From Bacteroides sp. (GTDB lineage: Bacteria; Bacteroidota; Bacteroidia; Bacteroidales; Bacteroidaceae), in contig DXWV01000100.1 in assembly GCA_019416685.1 (NCBI GenBank), forward strand, positions 121,719-127,658: a DNA stretch of 5,940 nucleotides, read 5' to 3'. Position 1 is the stretch's first letter, and every line of letters starts with the position of its first letter. Below are positions 1 through 5,766 of this stretch, in pieces. The translations under genes and the position numbers were made by a program. The notes beneath the pieces were generated by a model. It did no database searches, had not been told where the DNA came from, and worked only from the letters and a program-made list of their open reading frames with translations.

Positions 1-343
1 GCCGGTATTGAACGGTAAACTGACTGGTATGGCATTCCGCGTTCCGACTTCTGACGTTTCTGTAGTTGACCTGACAGTAGTTTTGGAAAAACCTGCTACA
101 GTAGAAGATATCAACGCTGCTATGAAAGAAGCTTCTGAAGGCGAATTGAAGGGTATCCTTGGCTATACTGACGATGCAGTTGTTTCAACTGACTTCCGTG
201 GTTGCGCTATGACTTCAATCTTCGATTCTAAAGCTGGTATCTCTTTGGATTCTAACTTCGCTAAAGTTGTATCTTGGTATGACAACGAGTGGGGTTATTC
301 AAACAAAGTTTGTGAAATGGCTCGCGTTATCGCTAAGAAATAA
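1..343 (+). CDS. gap: Glyceraldehyde-3-phosphate dehydrogenase, C-terminal fragment (5' end outside window)
   Basis: This is the last part of the glycolytic enzyme that oxidises glyceraldehyde-3-phosphate to 1,3-bisphosphoglycerate with NAD and phosphate in the cytoplasm. The frame is open from base 2 and ends at TAA 341-343, giving about 113 residues, roughly a third of a normal protein of about 335. Recognisable family signatures are LNGKLTGMAFRVPT near the start, followed by VSVVDLTV, then STDFRG, and the very conserved tail SWYDNEWGYSNKV. The nucleotide-binding domain and the catalytic Cys lie upstream of the window. The TTG at base 8 is an internal Leu codon, not a start. Codon choice is that of a highly expressed gene and differs from the AT-rich genes downstream. 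A terminator follows directly, so this gene is not part of the downstream operon. Confidence 0.97.
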   Translation, partial: PVLNGKLTGMAFRVPTSDVSVVDLTVVLEKPATVEDINAAMKEASEGELKGILGYTDDAVVSTDFRGCAMTSIFDSKAGISLDSNFAKVVSWYDNEWGYSNKVCEMARVIAKK

Positions 344-365
344 TCATTCACAATATGATTCAAGT

Positions 366-397
366 AAGAGGGTGTTCGAAAGGATACCCTCTTTTTT
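366..397 (+). terminator. Rho-independent terminator of gap
   Basis: AAGAGGGT (366-373) pairs perfectly with ACCCTCTT (386-393), and the stem can be extended by a G-T and a T-A pair toward the loop. A run of six T (392-397) overlaps and follows the 3' arm. The hairpin begins 22 bases after the gap stop codon. It should isolate gap transcription from the genes that follow. Confidence 0.88.
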
Positions 398-417
398 CAC
401 CTACTTATTTCTTTAAA

Positions 418-567
418 TTAGTAAAGAGATATCCTCCATGTAATACAAATCTTCAATTCACCTAATTTATATTTTCTTTCTAGCTCTTCTTCTATATCCT
501 TTGGAAAACTCATAAGCAGATTCCCCAAAAACATTACTCCCCAAACTTTTATAGTCCCTATTTTCAT
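418..567 (-). CDS. Possible 49-residue small protein, unknown function (weak)
   Basis: On the minus strand a frame runs from ATG (complement of 565-567) to TAA (complement of 418-420). It starts MKIGTIKVWGVMFL, has a short hydrophobic stretch around residues 9-19, then a charged segment KDIEEELERKYK (23-34), and ends WRISLY. A GGAG lies about 3 bases before the ATG. I do not recognise a family. A second minus-strand frame overlaps it (467-589), reads protein-like and also ends in a stop. The region may therefore be a decayed gene or non-coding sequence in which one frame happens to be open. It converges with gap, facing its terminator. Confidence 0.22.
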   Translation of the reverse strand: MKIGTIKVWGVMFLGNLLMSFPKDIEEELERKYKLGELKICITWRISLY

Positions 568-719
568 TTCTCCAAAACAGATCTGCCTTTTAACCAGTCT
601 TCAATTTTTCCATATTAGAATGAAAAACATCTATCAAATTCTGTCTTAAACAAATAAATACCCTCATGAACATTTTACATTTATATAACCGAACAAGAAG
701 TAAGGAGAAATATATCTTT

Positions 720-737
720 ATGATGAAAGGTAAATAA
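720..737 (+). other. Five-codon leader-like reading frame (MMKGK)
   Basis: AAGGAG at 703-708 is the strongest Shine-Dalgarno-like string in the region and lies 11 bases before ATG ATG AAA GGT AAA TAA. The stop falls inside a small AT hairpin (732-747), and a second hairpin follows at 763-780. It could be a leader peptide, the stub of a deleted gene, or chance. Nothing else supports translation. Confidence 0.15.
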
Positions 738-762
738 GAATTTATTTCTGATTTAAGAGAGA

Positions 763-780
763 CTGTATAATTAAATACAG
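763..780 (+). repeat. Short perfect inverted repeat (6-bp arms, 6-base loop)
   Basis: CTGTAT (763-768) and ATACAG (775-780) are perfect inverted arms around AATTAA. The element sits about 155 bases before the first operon gene and could be an operator or a weak RNA hairpin. It has no T-run, so it is not an intrinsic terminator. A neighbouring AT-only hairpin (732-737 with 742-747) is weaker. Confidence 0.3.
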
Positions 781-933
781 GCTTATTAAAGTAAACCCGA
801 GTAAAAACTACTTTTTTATGTATAATATAGGATATAAGTATACAAATCTGGCGCTGCAGTACACATCTTTTGGATAGTTTTTGTTTTCCTTTGCAACATA
901 TATCGAAGTAAAATTAAATAAAACACAACGATC

Positions 934-2694
934 ATGAAGCAATTAATTTCAACCATTATACTCTGTGGAGTGCTTTGCAGCACTTTTGTGGATTATGGAG
1001 CAAATGATTGCTTCTTTCTACTCTTTCCTTTTGCGATAAGTGTAGGTGCAGCTAGCCTATTAGCACTTATACTATCGGCGTTGAAAATGAATAACTTTCG
1101 GTTCTCATTGTCAGACGGATTAATTACTATAGGAATTATTTACTATTTAATAAGATATGATTATCAATTACATTTAGCCGACTGGAAAATAATTTATGCT
1201 GCCCTACTATTACAATTATGGTATGTAGCACGATTCATTTTCTCCTCTTTGCATATATCAAATAAAATAGTATCGGCAGGAATTGTCGGAATTGGTTGTT
1301 TACTAACCGGATGGGGTATACTGCAACTTTACGGTTTTTGCCATTCCAATCACTTTCTTTACCGTATCACCGGGCCGTTCTTTAATCCCGGACCTTATTC
1401 GGGATATCTGGCAATACTACTCCCCCTTTGTTTTCATGAGTTGCTATTGGCCCAAGGTTGGCGACGCTATTACTGGTGGGGAGCATTTGCATTGATGCTT
1501 TGTATCATTCCTGCTACTATGAGCCGTTCGGCTTGGTTAGCAATATGCATTAGTTTATTATGGGTATTAGGGATGCACAAAAACTGGCTGGAAACTTTCA
1601 GAAGCCATGTTAAACAAGCTCCATATAAGGTAGCAGGATTTGTATTGACCTCCTGTATTCTCATGGTAATAATTTCCACATTACTTTTCCACTTGAAAGC
1701 TGATTCGGCACGAGGAAGGCTTTTTATCTGGAAGAATACCTGTACTGCAATAATGGGAAAACCGCTTATAGGCTATGGACCAGGAAGTTTCCAAATGATT
1801 TATGGAAAGACACAAGCTGCTTATTTTACCGCAGGTAATGGTACGACGGAGGAAAAACGAGTAGCAGGATACGCTGAATACGCATTTAATGAATATCTAC
1901 AACTCTGCATAGAAGGTGGAGGCGTATTGTTAGTACTGGTTCTACTGTTTGGACTATCTGTCCTTAAACAAGGATTTGTTCATAAACAGTATGGCTTTTG
2001 TGGAGCATTATTTTCATTGGCTATATTCGGTTTTTCCTCTTATCCTTTACAAATACTCCCATTCGGCATAGCTTTTATTGTTTTTTCGGCAGCGTGTATA
2101 TCAGGAGAAGAAAGAGATATACAAATCAAAAAAAAGAATAACTTATTAGTATTGATTCTTTCATTCTTATTTTGTAATAGTGCCGGAATCGGTATATATA
2201 AATTATATGGTTTGAATGAACTTAGTGAACAATGGTATAATGCCAACACACTACTTTATAATCGGGTTTACAATGCGGCATCCCAAAAATATGAGCGTAT
2301 CTATTCTTACCTGAATTATCACCCAGATTTTTTGATAAATTATGCTAATTCACTCTATTCCGAAGGTAGATATTTGGAGGCATGTAAAATATTGGAACGT
2401 GCTAAATTAGTCAGTTGCAATTCTAATATTTGGAATACACAAGGACGTTATTATCAAGCCGCTGGCTATTATCAATTAGCAAAACATTGTTTTGAACAAT
2501 CGCTATTTCTGACTCCGGAGCGGCTTTACCCTTATTATTTGTTAGCAAAGCTTTATGCCGAACCTAAGTTTCTGGATAAAGAAAAAGTAAGACAAATGGC
2601 TACCGTTGTTATGACAAAACCTCCTAAGGTACATTCTAAAACAGTTGATGAAATGAGAGAAGAAATGAAACTACTGTTAAGTAGCTATAAATAA
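934..2694 (+). CDS. O-antigen ligase/polymerase-like (Wzy_C superfamily) membrane protein with C-terminal TPRs
   Basis: This is a 586-residue inner-membrane protein of the Wzy/WaaL/PglL superfamily, whose members move glycans from undecaprenyl-linked donors onto lipid A, a growing polymer or a protein. About 11-12 hydrophobic segments span residues 4-425. Superfamily landmarks are GPFFNPGPYSGYLA (147-160), SRSAWLA (197-203), GRLFIW (261-266, Arg262), GKPLIGYGPGSF (275-286) and FNEYLQLCIEGG (318-329). The last corresponds to the usual HNxYLQxxxExG, with Phe318 where a His is normally expected. Residues 464-541 form two to three TPR-like repeats (ANSLYSEGRYLEACKILERA and the copy that follows), probably periplasmic and partner-binding. 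It is the first gene of the cassette, 29 bases before the peptide gene. No other glycan-synthesis gene is present, so a role in modifying or exporting the neighbouring peptide is inferred rather than surface-polysaccharide work. The family call is solid; the substrate is unknown. Confidence 0.85.
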   Translation: MKQLISTIILCGVLCSTFVDYGANDCFFLLFPFAISVGAASLLALILSALKMNNFRFSLSDGLITIGIIYYLIRYDYQLHLADWKIIYAALLLQLWYVARFIFSSLHISNKIVSAGIVGIGCLLTGWGILQLYGFCHSNHFLYRITGPFFNPGPYSGYLAILLPLCFHELLLAQGWRRYYWWGAFALMLCIIPATMSRSAWLAICISLLWVLGMHKNWLETFRSHVKQAPYKVAGFVLTSCILMVIISTLLFHLKADSARGRLFIWKNTCTAIMGKPLIGYGPGSFQMIYGKTQAAYFTAGNGTTEEKRVAGYAEYAFNEYLQLCIEGGGVLLVLVLLFGLSVLKQGFVHKQYGFCGALFSLAIFGFSSYPLQILPFGIAFIVFSAACISGEERDIQIKKKNNLLVLILSFLFCNSAGIGIYKLYGLNELSEQWYNANTLLYNRVYNAASQKYERIYSYLNYHPDFLINYANSLYSEGRYLEACKILERAKLVSCNSNIWNTQGRYYQAAGYYQLAKHCFEQSLFLTPERLYPYYLLAKLYAEPKFLDKEKVRQMATVVMTKPPKVHSKTVDEMREEMKLLLSSYK

Positions 2695-2723
2695 TTTAAT
2701 TATTAATCATTATTTAATTTGTT

Positions 2724-3077
2724 ATGAAAAAAAAGCTAAAATTGATCGTATTTACGATTGTACTATGCGCAGTATCTGCGCTAAATGTAAAAGTAATGTT
2801 AAGCACAGAACATTCCAGTGATTTATTGATGACATCTCTGGCTGCAATTGGTGAAGGTAATCCAAGTGAAGGAGGTGAAGACAACAAAGGAGAAAGTGGT
2901 GAAAGTGGTGGAAACGATAGTTGGTGGGATCGCAAAGACTACAGGTGTGAAAAAGTAATATGCGATTGTATCGTGTATAAGTACGAAGCTGAGTCCGCGA
3001 AACGTGTGGAAGACGGGCAGGGCACTGTAGCACATACCTGGAATTGTACGTCATGTGGTAATTGTGGTATTTTGTAG
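2724..3077 (+). CDS. Exported Cys-rich peptide precursor, divergent NVEALA-like
   Basis: This is a 117-residue precursor. The basic start MKKKLK is followed by a hydrophobic segment (about 7-20), then a short stretch ending LLMTSLAAIGEG (34-45). Its position and pattern resemble the NVEALA-G-E motif of the Bacteroides NVEALA family (usually under about 100 residues), but the motif itself is not conserved. Next comes a low-complexity acidic Gly/Ser/Glu linker (43-65), then a Trp/charged segment (WWDRKDY) and six cysteines in two clusters: C75, C80, C82 and C108, C111, C114. The protein ends CGIL. Signal peptidase could cut after Ala19 (V-S-A) or after Ala40 (S-L-A). There is no Shine-Dalgarno; the leader is nearly pure A/T, which is normal in Bacteroides. 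Its placement between the TPR membrane protein and the propeller lipoprotein is the best support for the assignment. A secreted natural-product-like or signalling peptide is possible; its function is unknown. Confidence 0.72.
   Translation: MKKKLKLIVFTIVLCAVSALNVKVMLSTEHSSDLLMTSLAAIGEGNPSEGGEDNKGESGESGGNDSWWDRKDYRCEKVICDCIVYKYEAESAKRVEDGQGTVAHTWNCTSCGNCGIL
2892..2909 (+). repeat. Tandem 9-bp repeat (two copies) in the peptide linker
   Basis: GAAAGTGGT occurs twice back to back (2892-2900 and 2901-2909), encoding Glu-Ser-Gly twice in frame. It sits in a purine-rich GGTGAA/GGAGAA tract running from about 2850 to 2913. Copy-number change would lengthen or shorten the linker by whole residues without breaking the frame. 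Confidence 0.7.
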
Positions 3078-3086
3078 AACTCTCTA

Positions 3087-3162
3087 ATAGGAGCTGACAA
3101 AAACTCAATAAATTTCATCCTTACGATAGATATTTATATGTATTTTTTTAGTCGGCTCCTGT
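3087..3162 (+). promoter_or_regulatory. Long imperfect inverted repeat between peptide and propeller genes (attenuator or mRNA-stability hairpin)
   Basis: AGGAGCTGAC (3089-3098) pairs with GTCGGCTCCT (3151-3160) through ten pairs including one G-U. After a single A-A mismatch, AAAA (3100-3103) pairs with TTTT (3146-3149). The loop is about 42 bases. The stem starts 10 bases after the peptide stop codon, in the largest gap of the cassette (106 bases). No T-run follows the 3' arm; the T-run is inside it. It is therefore not a textbook terminator. It may partly stop transcription or protect the upstream peptide mRNA, giving more peptide than downstream proteins. Confidence 0.6.
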
Positions 3163-3183
3163 ATTTTAAATCAGTATAGTACA

Positions 3184-4395
3184 ATGAAAATAATAAGAAT
3201 ATTAATAGTTGGAAGCTGTATTTATTTAGCTTCTTGTGGCAACAGATATAGTTCTGCCCCACAATTGAAAAAAGTGGCTCCACCTACAGTGGAAGTATCT
3301 CAAGTAGAAAGTACATTACCGTGCTGGAATTTAAATACCAACCTCTCAACGGATTTTTTTAAAGAAGCAGTAGATTCCATGCAGTTCATTTCATTAGAAA
3401 CGACAGATGCTTCATTATTGGGAGTAATTGATCAAGTACAAAAGGTAGGTAACAAACTAATAGTAGTAGACACCTATAAAGCTCAAAAGATATTAGTTTT
3501 TGACATGAATGGAAAATTTCTGTATGCCATTGGTACGAAAGGTGAAGGACCAGGCGAATATACTTCTCTGAATCATGTGGTTATTACGCCTCAAACAGTT
3601 AGTATACTTGATGGGCTAACATGGAAATATATACGTTATGATCTGGAAGGGAACGTTTTGTATGAACACCACTTCCCCAAAAGTGTACCATCAACATTAA
3701 TGCAGTTGGATAATAATACTTTTATAGGCTCACATACTGGTTACTTTTCAGATAATCCTTATCAATTGACATGGATAAATGATCAAAATAGTATTCTGAA
3801 TACAGCCCTACCTTTTCGGAATCCACATGGAGAGCCTGCCGGGATATTACAATATACTCTTGACGGTTCACTTCTATTCTACCACAATCTTTGTGATACA
3901 ATTTATCAAATTACGGATACAGAAATTATTCCCAAATACCGTTTGGGACTCTACGAACCGGAAGAGGTAAATGCTTTCTTGAAACGCACCAGTGAGATGA
4001 CCGACAAAGAGTATGATAAAGTTTTGTTTGATAAAAGTTCGACAATCGTGAATTACCACTCTTTAGTGGAATGTACTGATTTTTGGTATGTAGAATACCA
4101 AAGAGGCAATCTGGCTTATCTATCAATAGTGAATAAAAAGGAAGGGAAAAGTCGCAATTATATCCGAACGGATCTATCAAAGAAAAAATGTTATGTCCCT
4201 TTTGTCATTCACAACGCAAATGATAATTGGTTAATGACCTCTATTAGCGATCAATTTTATGCAGTATTGGATGAAAGTATGAGAGAAGATTTTATCAACC
4301 AAATAAAATCGGAAGAAAACCGTAATATGTTACGGAATTATGATATAGAAAATAAAAATCCTATTATATGTTTGTTCCACTTAAAAAAGATTTAA
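3184..4395 (+). CDS. 6-bladed beta-propeller lipoprotein
   Basis: This 403-residue protein has a short lipoprotein signal, MKIIRILIVGSCIYLASC, with the lipobox LASC placing the acylated cysteine at position 18. The segment FISLETTDASLLGVIDQV (68-85), then IVVDTYKAQKILVFDMNGKF (93-112) and IGTKGEGPGEY (116-126) are hallmarks of the Bacteroides 6-bladed beta-propeller family. Alternating beta-rich blades continue to the C-terminus. The residues after Cys18 (GNRYSS) lack the acidic run that often marks surface-exposed Bacteroides lipoproteins, so a periplasm-facing location is favoured but not proven. Such propellers bind ligands or proteins and have no recognised catalytic site. The gene follows the hairpin and lies 13 bases before the thioredoxin-like gene, so the two are likely co-transcribed. 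Binding or presenting the peptide product is an inference. Confidence 0.86.
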   Translation: MKIIRILIVGSCIYLASCGNRYSSAPQLKKVAPPTVEVSQVESTLPCWNLNTNLSTDFFKEAVDSMQFISLETTDASLLGVIDQVQKVGNKLIVVDTYKAQKILVFDMNGKFLYAIGTKGEGPGEYTSLNHVVITPQTVSILDGLTWKYIRYDLEGNVLYEHHFPKSVPSTLMQLDNNTFIGSHTGYFSDNPYQLTWINDQNSILNTALPFRNPHGEPAGILQYTLDGSLLFYHNLCDTIYQITDTEIIPKYRLGLYEPEEVNAFLKRTSEMTDKEYDKVLFDKSSTIVNYHSLVECTDFWYVEYQRGNLAYLSIVNKKEGKSRNYIRTDLSKKKCYVPFVIHNANDNWLMTSISDQFYAVLDESMREDFINQIKSEENRNMLRNYDIENKNPIICLFHLKKI

Positions 4396-4408
4396 ACGAG
4401 TATCAAAT

Positions 4409-4981
4409 ATGTCTATGAAAATAATAAAAGTAGTTATTGTCATTTTATTAAATAGCATTTTCTTATCCGGATGTAAGAAACAAAGTAATACAGCACGACA
4501 ACCTGATATAGAAACACAATTGATTACTATGGTACAAAACTTGATTCATTATGATGCTACTAAAATAACTGATGTAAAAATCATAAAAACAGATGGCGAG
4601 AATTCTCATTTAAGCCAAGAAATCAAAGATACAAAAATTATAATTTATTTGCCTGAACTGGGATGTGCTTCTTGTTACGAAATGCAATTGCAATTTTTAC
4701 AAACAGTGATCCCTCATGACATTAAGCAAAAGGTTTTTATAATAGGAAAATTTTCAAATCATCGTGAACAAAAACTCTTTAAAGAAAAAAGTGGTTTTAC
4801 AACCTATAGAATAGAGAAATCTCTCACAGGATTTCCCTTATCAATGTTAGATGAAAACCCTACAACTTTTTTATTAGGAAAAGACATGATTGGATATGCT
4901 TTTTTTGATGCATCCAATTCAAATAATCTTTCAGATTTGTATTACAGATTTATTATAGAGAAAGTTCGTCACCCAGTGTAG
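4409..4981 (+). CDS. Thioredoxin-fold lipoprotein with CASC motif
   Basis: This protein has 190 residues. The signal ends in the lipobox LSGC with acylated Cys22, followed by KKQSN. There is no acidic surface-export run, so a periplasm-facing anchor is likely. After a helical linker, the strand KIIIYLPELG (76-85) leads into CASC (86-89), then YEMQLQFLQ, which is the strand-CxxC-helix start of a thioredoxin fold. NPTTFLLG (150-157) fits the strand after the cis-proline (Pro151). These features indicate a thiol-disulfide oxidoreductase or a related redoxin; exact orthology is not recognisable. ATG 4415 (residue 3) is an equally good start: it gives MKIIKVVIV, matching the start of the preceding gene (MKIIRILIV). 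Because the neighbouring peptide has six cysteines, oxidising or isomerising them is a plausible job, but this is inferred. Confidence 0.75.
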   Translation: MSMKIIKVVIVILLNSIFLSGCKKQSNTARQPDIETQLITMVQNLIHYDATKITDVKIIKTDGENSHLSQEIKDTKIIIYLPELGCASCYEMQLQFLQTVIPHDIKQKVFIIGKFSNHREQKLFKEKSGFTTYRIEKSLTGFPLSMLDENPTTFLLGKDMIGYAFFDASNSNNLSDLYYRFIIEKVRHPV

Positions 4982-5013
4982 GAGATATAATGTAAAAAAG
5001 AGTACAGGTTATC

Positions 5014-5766
5014 ATGTGTTTAAATAAAAGTGATAGTGAAATGAATTTAAAGCTTTTATTGAAAAAATTGTTTGGAGTTTTCCTTGGTTGTTTTATTCTT
5101 TTCCAAGTCTATATTGCTATGCGGCTATATTTAGTAGCTTCTTGTGTCGTTCCTACTTATTCTATGTCTCCCACCTTAGTAGCAGGGGATTACTTGATTA
5201 CTTCTCTATGCATTCCTGGTAGGCGGATAATAAAAAAGGATACTATACGACCAGAGCATTATATCGTTCAACGAAAAAAAGGAATACGTGACATACGAGA
5301 AGGAGATGTAGTGGTATTCAATTTCCCTTATTCCAAAGGAAAGGAACGAATGAAAATGGATTTCAACCTGTATTTCTGCAAACGGTGTGTTGCCACACCG
5401 GGAAAGCTTTATCGTTGGCAGTGGAATGGAAATACAGATAGTATTTTTATTCCTCACCAAGGAGAAACGCTATCCATCAATTCATTAAATATCCGACATT
5501 ACAGCCGTTGTATAGAGTACGAAACAGGTTGGATGCCGGAACTGATAAATGGACAAGTGATACATGCCGATACAATAATGCATAGTTATCATTTTAAAAG
5601 TAACTATTACTTTATGCGTGGTGATAACTTTGCAGATTCTTATGATTCACGCTTCTGGGGAATATTACCGGAAGACTTCATTTTGGGAGTAGGACTATTT
5701 ACATGGTTCTCTAAAGATAAAGAAACAAAAAAGATTCGTTGGGAAAGAATGTTGAAGAAATTATGA
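5014..5766 (+). CDS. Type I signal peptidase (S26 family), compact cassette-linked paralogue
   Basis: This is a 250-residue membrane-anchored serine peptidase that removes leader peptides on the periplasmic side. One N-terminal transmembrane segment (about 18-45) leads straight into PTYSMSPTL (47-55), the box with nucleophile Ser50. GDVVVFNFP (97-105) follows, then CKRCVATPGK (122-131) with the general-base Lys123, and finally MRGDNFADSYDSRFWG (201-216), the conserved GDN...DSR box. The Ser/Lys dyad is intact, so activity is expected. Two starts are possible: ATG 5014 or ATG 5041 (residue 10, MNLKLLLKK), the second giving a more typical short cytoplasmic end. It lies 32 bases after the thioredoxin-like gene and closes the cassette. 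A housekeeping LepB is normally elsewhere in the genome, so a dedicated role on the cassette peptide is an attractive inference. Confidence 0.9.
   Translation: MCLNKSDSEMNLKLLLKKLFGVFLGCFILFQVYIAMRLYLVASCVVPTYSMSPTLVAGDYLITSLCIPGRRIIKKDTIRPEHYIVQRKKGIRDIREGDVVVFNFPYSKGKERMKMDFNLYFCKRCVATPGKLYRWQWNGNTDSIFIPHQGETLSINSLNIRHYSRCIEYETGWMPELINGQVIHADTIMHSYHFKSNYYFMRGDNFADSYDSRFWGILPEDFILGVGLFTWFSKDKETKKIRWERMLKKL

Larger units (their letters stand above)
398..933. other. Long AT-rich intergenic region, no convincing long gene
   Basis: This stretch of more than 500 bases separates the gap terminator from the first gene of the downstream cassette. No reading frame above about 50 codons is visible on either strand. 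It contains a possible small minus-strand frame (418-567), a leader-like five-codon frame (720-737) and two short hairpins (732-747 and 763-780). The promoter of the downstream operon should lie here. I found no clean match to the Bacteroides consensus (TTTG, about 19 bases, TAnnTTTG). TAGTTTTTG at 875-883 and a TATAAT string at 821-826 are only partial resemblances, so I do not place a promoter. Confidence 0.6.

Noticed and set aside
821..883. Promoter candidates TATAAT (821-826) and TAGTTTTTG (875-883)
   Set aside because: Bacteroides promoters use TTTG and TAnnTTTG. Neither string matches fully and no partner element sits at the right distance.
1470..1679. Minus-strand 69-codon frame inside the membrane-protein gene
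   Set aside because: It lies entirely antisense to a well-supported gene and shows no family features.
2040..2249. Minus-strand 69-codon frame near the end of the membrane domain
   Set aside because: It is the antisense of hydrophobic coding sequence and has no support.
2714..3108. Three overlapping minus-strand frames over the peptide gene (up to 118 codons)
   Set aside because: They read as low-complexity Ser/Pro/Leu or Thr/Phe-rich strings that mirror the purine-rich linker of the peptide gene. The + strand frame has a clear leader and ordered cysteines.
3087..3162. Invertible-promoter repeat pair
   Set aside because: The arms are imperfect and only about 40 bases apart, no recombinase is present, and no promoter is recognisable between them. 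An RNA hairpin is simpler.
3874..4180. Minus-strand frames of 61 and 84 codons inside the propeller gene
   Set aside because: They are antisense to a recognisable propeller protein, with no ribosome site or family features.
5206..5460. Minus-strand 84-codon frame inside the signal peptidase gene
   Set aside because: It is antisense to the conserved catalytic region of the peptidase and is a shadow frame.
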